Below, piece by piece: positions 20,108 to 31,239 of a DNA stretch of 64,000 bases. Origin of the DNA: Hofstenia miamia (Eukaryota; Xenacoelomorpha; Acoela; Hofsteniidae). Location: positions 78,517 through 142,516 of the forward strand of contig CABFPE010000225.1 of the NCBI GenBank assembly GCA_900660155.1. Direction: 5' to 3'. The notes beneath the pieces are model-generated. The model made no database searches. It saw only the letters and a program-made list of their open reading frames with translations, and was not told where the DNA came from. Within the stretch, counting starts at the first letter, position 1. Each line of letters begins with the position of its first letter. The position numbers and the translations under genes were made by a program.

Positions 20108-20595
20108 TATTAGATATTATGATTTGTAATTTTTGTCGAACTGTCGAGAGGCATATTTAGTACATAACGAATAATTTACTACGTGTAATTTAATGTTTCT
20201 AAGTTTATAGTTTATGTTCTAATTATTACATTATTTTTCTATGCAATAAGAATAAGTAAACTTATCTATCAAAACTTTTTCAAAAATAAACTTTTCTGTT
20301 TTCACTGTTTACTTCTAGTAAATATGAATATTTTGGTGTTTATTTTTGAGAAACATTACATTAATGGAAGCAGATTATAATATGTTTATGTAAAATCGTG
20401 ATGAATACTTGTGTTTTAGGAATCTGTCGTAAAGGATGATTTTTCAACAAAGTTGTTTTTTTCCAACATTTACAGTAAATTTGTCAAAAATACAACAATT
20501 ACACTTGTATTAGTCTGATTTGTTACTAGAATTAGATATTTTTGAAAAACCGTGCCGTGCCGTCCTTCCAAAATCCAGGCACGCTTGCAGCTCTG

Positions 20596-21345
20596 TTTTG
20601 CGTAGTTTTGAATCAAAATGATTTACTGCTTCTGCATCACTTTGCAGATGCTATTTCAATGCTATCCTTATTGCAATACGCTTTGTCAAAAGTTCCCGAC
20701 CTTGTTTTTGTAAGTCTTTATCACTCAGTAGAGATAAATTTGGTGCTCTATTAACTCTTAATATGTCTATTTTAGCCAAATATATTTGAAGAAGGGCAGA
20801 ATTAAACCAATTATCAAAAATAGACGATAATTCTGGAATTCGGGAAAATTTGCAGTTTTAATTAGCTAATGATTACTTGGCCAGATTTCCCAACGCCTTC
20901 GACATCTGAAACATTTTGAGATTTTCCACTATGTACTTCAAGCCCATGTAAAAGACCTCCACTGCCACAAATTAAAAACAGTTTACATCTCCGTTTTTTA
21001 GGTTTGTGGGGGTTATATTGACGTAGCCCACCTGATTTGTTTCCTTTATACAGGAGGATTTGTTCCTCAATACATAAATCACGATCAATTTTTAATTTTG
21101 GCCATGCAAGATTAATTTGTTTTATAATCAGATTAAAATAGAGTGTCTTTGGCAGACGTTCTTCTGTTGGTTTATTTGCACTGTAACAAAAATAGAGACT
21201 AGATATACTTTCTTCCCAACGATCGCTTGTCATTACATTAACAACCTGATTAACACGAGCTCTTGAAGCCAAATAATGTCGCGAGGATGGAAGGTTTATT
21301 AATGCAATCCACATACCTGATCCAATATATACCGTAAGTTCAGCG
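20596..21345 (-). pseudogene. piggyBac transposase, N-terminal and catalytic part
   Basis: The frame at 20862-21314 reads IALINLPSSRHYLA (family: K-L-P-S-x-R-x-Y-W), VVNVMTSDRWEESISSLYF (family: M-S-R-x-R-F-x-x-I), then IDRDLCIEEQILLYKG, where the first catalytic Asp of the family's L-x-I-D-E is seen as ID followed by altered residues, and GLRQYNPHKPKKRRCKLF (family: R-Q-Y-x-P-x-K-P-x-K-x-G-x-K). Further on (about 20640-20760) SLLSDKDLQKQGRE matches the P-L-x-S-x-K-x-L-K-K-x-G-R-G segment. Several stops separate the parts. Upstream codons run into the tandem array. Confidence 0.8.
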
Positions 21346-22177
21346 ATTCTCTTAAGTTAGAACAGTTACAGACATCTTCCAAGAATTCATTCGAGAAGCC
21401 AAATAATGTCGCGAGGATGGAAGGTTTATTAATGCAATCCACATACCTGATCCAATATATACCGTAAGTTCAGCGATTCTCTTAAGTTAGAACAGTTACA
21501 GACATCTTCCAAGAATTCATTCGAGAAGCCAAATAATGTCGCGAGGATGGAAGGTTTATTAATGCAATCCACATACCTGATCCAATATATACCGTAAGTT
21601 CAGCGATTCTCTTAAGTTAGAACAGTTACAGACATCTTCCAAGAATTCATTCGAGAAGCCAAATAATGTCGCGAGGATGGAAGGTTTATTAATGCAATCC
21701 ACATACCTGATCCAATATATACCGTAAGTTCAGCGATTCTCTTAAGTTAGAACAGTTACAGACATCTTCCAAGAATTCATTCGAGAAGCCAAATAATGTC
21801 GCGAGGATGGAAGGTTTATTAATGCAATCCACATACCTGATCCAATATATACCGTAAGTTCAGCGATTCTCTTAAGTTAGAACAGTTACAGACATCTTCC
21901 AAGAATTCATTCGAGAAGCCAAATAATGTCGCGAGGATGGAAGGTTTATTAATGCAATCCACATACCTGATCCAATATATACCGTAAGTTCAGCGATTCT
22001 CTTAAGTTAGAACAGTTACAGACATCTTCCAAGAATTCATTCGAGAAGCCAAATAATGTCGCGAGGATGGAAGGTTTATTAATGCAATCCACATACCTGA
22101 TCCAATATATACCGTAAGTTCAGCTATTCTCTTAAGTTAGAACAGTTACAGACATCTTCCAAGAATTCATTCGAGAA
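21261..22177. repeat. Seven tandem copies of a 130-bp unit
   Basis: The 130-bp unit (AAGCCAAATAATGTCGCGAG ... CAAGAATTCATTCGAG) repeats seven times almost without change; the last copy has CAGCTATTC for CAGCGATTC near 22124. Read on the minus strand the unit codes the start of the piggyBac segment IAELTVYIGSGMWIALINLP, so the array arose by amplifying part of this transposase gene. 130 is not a multiple of three, so the frame is not kept across units. Confidence 0.95.
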
Positions 22178-22849
22178 CATATCATTAACATAATGTTCTT
22201 TTTCGGATGTCATTATTCTTGCAGTCCGCGACATGGTACTTTTGAATTATTAGATAAGCCTTCGTCAGGTTGTGTGTTAAAGAGTGTGCTCGAGGCAACA
22301 GACAGAATATGCTGACTAGAACGGGTTTACTATATTTGCACTGATGCGGTGCAGCAATGTTTTTGCCTATCCTGCCATCAATCAAATGCATATAAAACTG
22401 AACAGTAATCAAATGAATCGTCATATTTTTAATAGAATAGATCCCTCACAACGTTACGGAGAGGAAATGTTCACGGTTTTTCTAAGATATTGCTTTGCAC
22501 GCCACACTTCGGTAGGTTTTACATGCAATTTTAATACTGCAAAATTTTACATAGTTGTCTTGACAAGGTAAATAATGAAAACCTGGGAAATTTTATATGA
22601 GTTTTTTGTTTCATTAAGCTCTACAAAATGGTTACAGCATATCTATACAAATTGGAGGATATTTAGATAATTTTGCCAGGAAAGCAATAACATAAAAACA
22701 TGAAAAACCCTTGTTTTAGAAGAACAGGCAGCTCTTAGAGCCCCTATTTTCAAAAATCAAAAAAATTGTTTTCGCTCCACGCTAATGCGTAAGAACTGCA
22801 AATATGTGGTCAAATCGGTCTTTCATTGCTACTGAAATTTTTTCGATAT
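22178..22849. other. Upstream flank of the piggyBac gene
   Basis: Minus-strand text near 22150-22200 (NDMFSNEFLEDVCNCSN) could be the helical N-terminal region of the transposase. Beyond that, open frames of 75-79 codons show nothing I recognise. Confidence 0.35.
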
Positions 22850-23326
22850 TTAATATGGTGCAGAAAAAACGAGGAACTTGTGGGCGATCATTTTTGGCGC
22901 AAAATCCCACTCGTGTTCGTAAAATAAAGAACAGCCCACCCGTAGAGTCTTTGACCAACCCGCGCCCGCCCGCAGTAGTCTTATGCAACCCGCAACCCAT
23001 TCGTATATGTCTATATCCACCAGTATAATCATTCAGCTTAGACATAATAGTTAATAAAATGAAACGAAAAAAGCCACACGCAAACAAAACACATATTGTG
23101 CTGAACTAATTAGATGAGTTCAAAGTATTTCACATTTATACTACCACATTGCACGTTTCTTCTGCAACAAAAATAGTACCGTTGGTATAGGAGCTGAAAC
23201 AAAGTCAAACACGAAAAAGAATATCTAGTTGAATTTAGTAAAATCGCCCGTCCGCAGCCCGTGGGATAGCCCGCAAAACACTAGAAAAACCCAATACTTA
23301 TCGGTAGCGGTTAATTTGGCTAGGGT

Positions 23327-23329
<3 letters not shown>
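22850..23329. repeat. AACCCG-rich repeat family B, copy 2
   Basis: Contains AACCCGCGCCCGCCCGC, AACCCGCAACCC and, at the other end, CGCCCGTCCGCAGCCCG. The middle (23110-23235) aligns with 3245-3375. The right side ends against a (TA)n tract. Probably a non-autonomous DNA transposon of the same family as 2765-3420. Confidence 0.45.

Positions 23330-23370
<41 letters not shown>
23330..23370. repeat. (TA)n microsatellite
   Basis: About 41 bp of TA dinucleotides. Confidence 0.95.
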
Positions 23371-23374
<4 letters not shown>

Positions 23375-23704
23375 GTCGTTGCGTCTTTAGGGTCCATGGG
23401 GCCCGGCCACACTAGAGATTTTTATAAAATATGTCCAAAACTCTAAAATATGAAGAGATAATACAAATTTCCATATTGTGAAGTGATAGAACTTAAATAT
23501 TACATTTAATATATAATTGCACATTAATTTAAAACTGCTACGGACGTCTCAAACTCAATATTTATCAAGAAACGACGGAGCTTGATTAAATAATGCCATC
23601 TGGATTTCTACGATTGGCTTACTAGCCAATAAACAAAGAGCAAGGGCCAGTCGCTGCTGGTTCCTTTAATTTTGTTAAAAGATTTTTTCGTACTAACGCG
23701 ACCC

Positions 23705-24062
23705 GTGATAAGGGTTTTCGAGTGGAGTTCTAGTTACTTGGACCGAGTTCGAGTTCTTACGTTTCGAATTCGAGTATTTTTTAAAGAAAATTCAGAGTTT
23801 GATCGAATTTTTTTCTAATTCCAAATTTTTTTAAGGTCAAAACCAATTACTTTGCAATAATTCTAAGTTAAAAAATAGTTGTTTGCGACTGGTAAAAAAA
23901 TTGAAATTTAAAATAAATTTATTTTTACGGTATTTTCGAGTGGATTTTGGATCGAGTTCGTTTTTTTATGATTTCTCTTCCACAAGTTTTCCCAATAGAG
24001 TTTTGCGAGCTTATTTGAGTTCGAGTTCTTAACATTCCGAGTACTTGAAAAGCCTTCGCATG
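23705..24062. repeat. GAGTTCGAG-rich repeat with weak inverted ends
   Basis: Both ends carry GAGTTCGAGTTCTTA and TTTTCGAGTGGA-like motifs. AAGGGTTTTCGAGT (about 23718) roughly mirrors the reverse complement of the right end, GAAGGCTTTTCAAGTACTC. Probably an old non-autonomous DNA element. No target duplication found. Confidence 0.35.
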
Positions 24063-24250
24063 ATGAAATCAATCTCCATGAAAATAATTGTTATACTCAA
24101 GACTCCGCGTTTTTGTCTAAACTTCGATGTTTTGTAATATTATGTTGTCATTTAGAATGCGTTCAATTTAATGTTGCATTTATATAAACTTTTGGCGTAA
24201 ATTGGGCCTCCATAACATGATATATGAGGGAAAAAAATTATAGGTACTTT

Positions 24251-24330
24251 TGGGTTAGGGATTAGGTTAGGTTTGGAGTTAGGGTTATGGCTTGGGATAT
24301 GCTTTAGGATAGGTTTGGGGTTATGGTTGT
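24251..24330 (+). repeat. Degenerate TTAGGG-like tract
   Basis: Repeated GGGTTAGGGATTAGGTTAGG, GTTAGGGTTATGG and related units over ~80 bp resemble an eroded interstitial telomere-type repeat. Confidence 0.6.
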
Positions 24331-24582
24331 TATTATTATTATGTTGTTAGCATATTTTCAAAAACTTGAGGGGGGAGGGAGATAGCGCAAAAGTACAAAA
24401 ATGTAAAATATATTTATGATTTTCACCTAAAAACTGTTTTGTGTAAGGTCTCTTCTTAGCTTGCATGCAGATGCAGGGGTGTATATTTTATTGCAATAAT
24501 ATTTTGTAAGAACCATTTATTTAATATTTTTCGGCAACAAATTAACGTATTTAAATGTGCTTTTATGTATTGCAAATTTCTT

Positions 24583-24608
24583 AATATATATATATATATA
24601 TATATATA
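24583..24608. repeat. (TA)n microsatellite
   Basis: TA dinucleotides. Confidence 0.9.
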
Positions 24609-24782
24609 AATGTATCTCTCATAAAATACATCTTTGCACTGTAAAGGCAATTACAATTTTTTAGAGATATTGCTACTATCATAGATAATTTAATAAGAAA
24701 TCTTTATTTTGAGAACATATTGTTAAATAATGACGGTCATTTCACGTAAATATTAGGAGTAAAGAAAAAATACTGCAAATCT

Positions 24783-25540
24783 GGGAATCATAAAGGTTTT
24801 GCCTAAAACGTCCCAAAGAGTACCTCCTCGCGGTGGTTCCTGGGTAATGCTAACACTCAGTGGGCGTGTCGGTGTGCTGAGGCCCGTACCCACATCAGAC
24901 GTTAAAACCAGGTTACAGAAGGTGCCACCATGTATACTTTGTATATATATGAACGCGGTAACGGTCGAGAAGTCTGTCTGTTCTAGTGTTGCGGAGACAG
25001 ACAGCGACCCAGTGGAAACACTGTTTGCAAGACTGCTACTGCCACCAGTTAAGGTACGCCTCACAGGGCAGTCATACAGAGAGGAAACTCTCTGTCTCTG
25101 GCCTATGAGATAGGTCTAGGCCAGCGTTTACTGTGCCTTTCTTTGAGGCAGCTTTGCTGTGTCACAGCTAGTTATGATCCAACATCTTGCCATCTATTAA
25201 GGAGTTGAGCGAGGCTTCTATATTAGCTAGAATGATTTTCATTTTAGTAAATACTGCTCCGAAATTTCTTTACAGATCTATTAGCAGGCAGCAGGCACTC
25301 TCTTAAGTTAACATCGCTAGTAGCCTTGGTTAGCCAAAGCGGGAGAGGCGCAACCCTCTCAACTGAAGTTCGGCCTTCGGCTTCACTTTGCTGATCAGAC
25401 TCAACACAGGTCAGCACGCTGCGTGCTGGGGGTCGCTTTTCTCAAGATCAAACTGGTCAGGCACACTTCTAGAGGTATGGTCCGGACCCGGAACTTGGTT
25501 CCACCCACAGATTTAGTCGGTTGACTTCTTCAGTAACCGC
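24783..25540 (+). mobile_element. Structured retroposon family A, copy 2
   Basis: 758 bp flanked by ACTGCAAATCT (24772-24782) and ACTGAAAATCT (25541-25551), an 11-bp direct repeat with one mismatch. Begins GGGAATCATAAAGG, holds TACCTCCTCGCGGTGGTTCC and the same 3' hairpin series as copy 1 (GAGAGG/CCTCTC intact; GCACGCTGCGTGC; TCAGCACGC). Ends CAGTAACCGC without poly-A. Small frames inside differ from those in the other copies, which argues against coding. Confidence 0.75.
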
Positions 25541-25551
25541 ACTGAAAATCT

Positions 25552-27450
25552 ACAGATTTAAAATTTTGCACTAGCATGGTTCTAGTTAGAAACAAACAGT
25601 TAATATTAATTTTATTTGAATTGAATAACAATAGATTATTAAAATTTTATGCTACAATATTAATAAACTGCTTTTTAGAAATCATGCCTAAGCCATAAAG
25701 TAACTAAGTATATCTAAGCAAAGTTAGTTTCCTTATGTAACAGAACTGTAATGAAGTTAGTATTTTGTCATGATAATTTTTATATTAGATCAAGGGAATT
25801 TTGTGCCTGTTAAAAACCAATTACCAATTTGTAATGCTTTTCAAAGTTTCTAGCTATAACTGATGTGATGGTATTTCTATGAATAATGAATGAATTAAGT
25901 TTCACTTCTGAAAGTTATGACGTTCAATATAACTCAATTCTACAAGAATGGAAAAAGTGAATATCGAGGTCTCCTTCATTGTCGTAAAACAGCTTTCATT
26001 CAGCATGTCATTCATTTAGATGCAAATTCAGTAGACCCTGACTTCTTTGAATGACGAAACATGGCATGTTTTTACCGCGTTTAATTTGTGACATGATTAT
26101 CTACCAATTCAAATTTTGGAAATATTATTGGCAGTCTTGAATGAAACCAAATTTTGCTTCAGTCAAAATTTAAGAAAATAAACACACCGCAGATTAAGTG
26201 AAGGGATGCCACAAAATGTTCCTTTAACAGCAACAGCCATTTAATCATTTGTAGCACACTGATTTAATTATTTCCCGGAGGCTTTCCACTGAAGCAAGTC
26301 AAATTTGTATAAATTATACATCATTTGTATTAGGATCATGGTCTTCATTTCTTCACCAATATTTGTAATCAGCTATTTTAGACAATAATGTCAACATGGG
26401 TTCACCCTGGGTCTTTGCTACAGATAACAGATCAGATGTTTCATCAATCTAAACTTTTGTAATTGATGCTTAATATGCATGTTATCAAAGCGATTTCTTT
26501 TTAGCTAATTATTATAAAATACTTATTAACTTCGCTAGATGTCTTCGTTTCCACTCTTTGGTATTGTTAGTGTTGCTATTGTAACTTGATAACATTTGTC
26601 TACGCCTTCTGTTTGGTTATTGCAAACTTCTTACCAAATCTTTATTAAAACATTTATGCTAAGAATTCCAAACCATTTTTGTATTCCTGGTTATTTACTA
26701 ATATATTTGAATTTTTCATTTTTATAGTAAACCTTAAGCGTTATTATTATTTATATATACAAATGAATTCAACCAAATATGGAATACCTAATCAAATCCT
26801 TATTTAACTTGAACCTGTTTAATATATGTTGGGTTAAAGCTTTTAAAAAAATTTATGATTTGCTTACCCTAAGAATGAATAAGTATGTGATAATGATATT
26901 TTTTATTACAAAAAGGCGAAATTCGCAATTAGTAAAATGTTAAGCTTAGACTTAGAAATGTATTAATCATGTGTCAGCTTAGTAAATGGGATTTAGCTTA
27001 ATGTTGGCTTTTTATTCAAAAAGGGCAAGCCACGTTATAGCGATATCACTTCACTTAACCGATACTCTCTTTACAGATATTTTCAATCCATGACATAAAT
27101 ATAAATTTGCAATTCCAATTAATCTATGGAGTAATGTATTAAGTTTTAAATTTTAGAGCAAGAAATAAAATTTGTTAGACTAAGCATTTTATAAAATTTA
27201 TTTTTATGTGACTATTGTGATAAAAAGTTAATTTTTAACGCTTTCAAAGATAGAAAGCATTTTTCAAAAATCTTCTGCTCTCTCAAAGACTTCTTAAGAA
27301 GACTAGCTTTCACATGCATAAATATAAACCTTATAAATCCATGCACATCATTAGATTTTGTATAACTTGCTAATAAATAATTTTTTATAATAGTTTTTTG
27401 AAAAGAAATTTAAACCGCCCTCTGTTCAAAGTTGTAGGACAACGCCTGGG
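25552..27450. other. Intergenic DNA, no gene recognised
   Basis: About 1.9 kb of AT-rich sequence with no open frame over 60 codons and no repeat I can define. Confidence 0.55.
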
Positions 27451-27475
27451 CTCGACTCGACTCGACTCGGCTCAG
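27451..27475. repeat. (CTCGA)n short tandem repeat
   Basis: CTCGACTCGACTCGACTCGG followed by CTCAGCTTCAGCTCGG, a GC-richer pentamer repeat in AT-rich DNA. Confidence 0.8.
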
Positions 27476-27510
27476 CTTCAGCTCGGCTACTGATGTATGC
27501 AATTTCATGC

Positions 27511-27564
27511 ATATATATATATTATATATATATATATATATCTATATATATATATATGTATATA
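27511..27564. repeat. (TA)n microsatellite
   Basis: Interrupted TA tract next to the 3' end of the following LINE. Confidence 0.9.
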
Positions 27565-27739
27565 TAGAATAGAATAGAATTTCTTATTAAGTGTAGTACA
27601 TTGGCATAATTATACACCTCAACAAAAGCTGCTAATACTACATTTAATGCGTCAATAACAACATAAAATACACAAAACAATAAGAACATAATAACAAAAA
27701 ACATGGATTCAGAATTATCAGTTTACCCAGTATATTGCT

Positions 27740-29500
27740 AATTAATGATATCTTTTAAAAAAACTGGAATCCTTTCCATGATGTAGAACCTATTTTAAGA
27801 ATATATTGTTTAAGGAGGTAGTTATTAATTTGATTTTTAAATTTAATTCGCTTTTTGATTCGCTCTATTTCAATTGGCAAGTTATTCCATAGATCATAGA
27901 CATCTAGATGTCCATGCATAGATCAACTGCTGAGTTTAAAATTTTTAAGAAAATGCTTCTTGAACTTTACTGAATTTGGATGTCCTCGAATGAAAAGTTG
28001 AACACGCATATAGAGGAAATTGCAGTTTACTGTAAGGTAAGCGCTGGTTTCAGATATCCCAAAATTTTATTAATGAAAATTATCTTATGAAATATGAAAC
28101 ATCATTAATACAATATAAACGTTTTTCATCGTAGTAGAATAATTTTCGTCATAAACTTTAGCTGCCCATTTGATTTGTGAATCAATTTTATTTACTAATC
28201 AGTATTTTATGTTATTAAATAAGATATTACAGTATCTATAATGACTTAATACATTAATTTCATTTTTGCATTATAAAATTTGCTACATGTGAAATAGTTT
28301 TAATTCCCATTGCCATTTTTCGTAGTACTATGCGTATGTGATTTGAATAGTTTAATTTATTGTCAATTGTTACTCCAAGATATTTGAAAGTTTCAACTTG
28401 AGCAATTTTTGACCGTGAAAAATTTAAAATATGTGATCGACGATTTTATTAAATGGAGACATAACACAGAATTCTGTTTTAGTGGGATTTACAGTTAAAT
28501 TATGAATATTGAAATATCTTAGCGATTTAGATAGATTTTTTTCTAATTTACTAATTGACGTTTCTATTTGATAATCATATGGGTATATACATGTATCGTC
28601 AGCATAATTTACTATTCCACAATCATTGCTTAAACTGCAATTTAAATCATTAACATACAACGAAAAGAACAGAGGTCCTAAACTCGAACCTTGTTGAAAT
28701 CCTTTGTAAGTTTTACCCAGTTAGAAAATATACCATTTACTTTGACTCTTTGAAATCGATCACTTAAGTAGCATCTTATTAAATTTATACTATTATAATC
28801 GAAATCATGTATTCTAGTTTTCTAAGAAAAATATGATGATCAATGGAGTAAAATGCTTTGGACATGTCGACAGAAGCAATTGTGACAAAAAGATCTTATC
28901 AAGATAAGATCTCCAATTTTCAGTAGCGTAAAGTAAGGCATCAGAGGTGGAGTGACATTTGAGAAAGCCGAATTGAGCATTCGAAAGAATCGAATTGTTA
29001 TAGAGATAGTGTTAATTTGGTCAAATATTAGTTTTTCGAAAATTTTTGCAAAGGCGAGATAATTGATATAGGCGGTAATTGCAACATCTTAAAGGGTTAT
29101 CTTTTTTATATATGGGAGTAACATTAGCTAATTTTAATATTGATGGAAAAGTATTTAGTTTTATGCAGTGATTGATGATATGAAATAAAGGACTAACAAT
29201 GAATTTTGCACAATCTTTAATACACCATGTCGGTATTTCGGAAGTTCCGCTTGATTTGTTGACCTTTAGCTTAGCTATAGCTTTAAAAACTTCATATCAG
29301 GTCACAAATCTGAATGAAAAAGAATTTTGGGGAACTTTGTACCTAGATTTTTTAGGTATAAAGAGCAACGAAGGTCCCAGATATTTGACTGGGTTAATGA
29401 ATTGATCATTGAATTCATTAGCAATATCTTTGGGTACGGGTTTGGTTAATATTGCTGCATTAGTATTTTCAATAGAGATGCAATTGTTGAACACGACCAT
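27740..29500 (-). pseudogene. LINE A reverse transcriptase
   Basis: Fragments in order on the minus strand: a linker (29297-29500) with NEFNDQFINP; KLKVNKSSGTSEIP and CIKLNTFPSILKLANVTPIY (about 29100-29280), the N-terminal RT region; NAQFGFLKCHSTSDAL (about 28930-28990), the Q-x-G-F motif; SSLGPLFFSLYVNDL, the conserved L-G-P-L-L-F region; and NYADDTCIY (28605 region) with the catalytic YADD. VETFKYLGVTIDNKLNYSNHI (thumb, near 28340-28400) and a C-terminal tail follow. It would copy the element RNA at a nicked target. At least five frame breaks are needed to read it through. Confidence 0.8.
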
Positions 29501-29509
29501 TATTCCTAT

Positions 29510-30058
29510 TCAGTGATTGTTGATAAAGTCCCATTTTCGTTTAGGGTCATTTATTCTACTAAATAGTGATTTCATGTAGCGGGTTTGTGCTGCTCTTAGT
29601 TCAATATTTGATTTATTCCTTGCAATGTTATATAGTATGTAGTTGTCAACAGTTTTATTTTGTAAGTAACTTTTGTAAGCCCGATTTTTGCATTTGACAA
29701 GTTTTTTGAAATGGGGAGTTAACCAGGAAGAGCGCGTGATTTGATGAATAGAACTTTCGTGTTTAGACAAAATTTTCTTAGTTGGACAATATAAATTTAC
29801 ATAAGTGGTGAGTGAATGTATAAATGAATTGAACATAAAGTTTAAATCTTCGGATATAAAGACACTATTCAAAGATTCATTTTCTAAGAGAGTTTTTAAA
29901 ATTTTTATTAATGCTGGGTCTCTTTCACGAATCTCTACCCAAGTTTGTATTCTCCATATTGATAGATGAAAAGCAAGTAATGATACAATGATCATAATAG
30001 GGACGTTCACTGCAGGCATACTTGTAATGGTTAACATTGTCAACGAGAAAGTAACCAA
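29510..30058 (-). pseudogene. LINE A endonuclease end and endonuclease-RT linker
   Basis: A 182-codon frame. The start covers the decayed end of the endonuclease. From about residue 110 it reads RSSWLTPHFKKLVKCKNRAYKSYLQNK...IELRAAQTRYMKSLF, the basic helical linker found between endonuclease and reverse transcriptase in CR1/Jockey LINEs, then INDPKRKWDFINNH. It is followed by a stop and the RT fragments at 29500 and below. Confidence 0.7.
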
Positions 30059-30259
30059 TTAATGTTGAACATTTGTTATTTATTCTTGTCGGTATATTGG
30101 AATTAATTGTGTTAAGATCAACAGCATTTAGTAAATAATTTAATTTATCTGTTTCAGCATTCTTCAGATAGTTGATTATTCCAGTCGCCCATCACTATTA
30201 ATGGCTTTTTTTCTTTTAGAAAACATTTTAATTCGTTTTCAATTTCTGTAATAAATCCG

Positions 30260-30685
30260 TTAATCTGTTTTTACCGGAATGCATATTTCAATCCATAGAC
30301 TCTCAAAATTTCTCATCAATCTTAAATCGGGTCGATTTCTGGGCCTAAAGTGTTTTGGAATTAACAACATCACTCCACCTCCTTTAGATTTATTGGCAAG
30401 ATTTAGATCCCTGTCGCAACGAAATAATTCATAGCCGTTAGGTTTCCAAGGGAAGTCCGAATCTATGTCAGTTAGCCAGGTTTCAGAGATCCCTAAGATT
30501 GAGTTTTTCCCAATTTGGTATACTAGTTCATTGTATGAAGATAGCTTATTAGTAAGATTTTGGATGTTAACATGAACATATTTAATTGGAGAAGTAGATA
30601 AACTCATCATGCTACAATAATCGCTGTATGTGTAAATCTTGGACATATTCGGCCCGCGATTTGGCTCAATACCTGCTTTGGGCAA
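30260..30685 (-). pseudogene. LINE A AP-type endonuclease with 2A-like N-terminus
   Basis: A 141-codon frame opening PKAGIEPNRGPNMSK. GIEPNRGP resembles the 2A ribosome-skipping motif D-x-E-x-N-P-G-P found before endonuclease domains in some CR1/L2-type LINEs, with the key Pro of NPGP replaced by Arg and the Asp by Gly. The endonuclease then shows VHVNIQNLTNK, ILGISETWL with the catalytic Glu, GYELFRCDR and KGGGVMLLI, in the usual order. The C-terminal half (with GDFN and SDH) is frameshifted or lost. It would nick the target DNA. Confidence 0.8.
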
Positions 30686-30713
30686 AAGAAGAAAAATTTG
30701 TGCACCTAATATA

Positions 30714-30992
30714 CTAAGAATATGTTGTGATCACGGAAACTACTGTAAATGAGAAACGAATTAAATGGGCAGCTTTTCTATGAAATGCTAAATTGTTTGG
30801 ACTTTTACCTTTAGCATATCCTTGAATAATTGCATTTTGGCAAAAATTACTTAAGTATAGACAACTGAATAATAAAATTTTGAATCGGTTACGTTTCGAA
30901 ATAGTACTAATACATAATGCTAGCAATAAACTGGGTATTGCTAGTACAAAGTTTGTCAATAATGAGAAAAGGTTAAAGAACATACGTACCAT
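30714..30992 (-). pseudogene. LINE A hydrophobic segment before the endonuclease
   Basis: A 92-codon frame with two hydrophobic stretches (FNLFSLLTNFVLAIPSLLLA and ILLFSCLYLSNF). The next frame continues ILGAQIFLLLPKAG into the 2A-like motif. Leu-rich stretches before such 2A motifs are known in CR1-like elements; a membrane role is not shown. Confidence 0.45.
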
Positions 30993-30999
30993 GGTTAAA

Positions 31000-31213
31000 A
31001 AAGTTTATAAAAGTTCAAAAAGTTCCGTATGCGGTTAATTTCTGCCGATAGTAGAGTCGGAACGGATGAAACAGCGTCGGAATACATGTAGCTTTTAAAT
31101 GGCGGCGAGGTGAGTGTGTTACGAGGTGGCGTGTAGTTAATTGGCGGTGGCGGAAGATTAAAGCGATTGTTTGCGGTACTTGCGCTTTGTGTTACGTGAG
31201 CATGAGTGATCAA
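31000..31213 (-). pseudogene. LINE A ORF1 C-terminal tail
   Basis: A 72-codon frame rich in Pro, Ser and Asn (PPPPINYTPPRNTLTSPP). Low-complexity linker-like sequence between the esterase-like domain and the hydrophobic segment. No specific function can be assigned. Confidence 0.4.
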
Positions 31214-31239
31214 GGGACGACGAGAAGCACTGAAGAAAT

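Larger units (their letters stand above)
19094..20595. mobile_element. hAT-like element inserted in the piggyBac gene
   Basis: The outer ends are inverted: CAGAGCTGCAACCATGCC at 19094 and the reverse complement of the right end, CAGAGCTGCAAGCGTGCC, finishing at 20595. Both are followed by GGCACGG/CCGTGCC subterminal motifs. The piggyBac coding sequence continues on each side. Removing the mariner inside leaves about 760 bp without a transposase. The 8 bases on the two sides (CAACTGTG, TTTTGCGT) do not match, so the target duplication is lost or the end-point is slightly different. Confidence 0.6.

Noticed and set aside
21261-22177. CRISPR-like array
   Set aside because: Units are directly adjacent 130-bp tandem copies without unique spacers, in eukaryotic transposon DNA.
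24753-25113. Overlapping frames of 103 and 104 codons on opposite strands in retroposon copy 2
   Set aside because: The same region in copies 1 and 3 has different frames with stops, so coding is unlikely.
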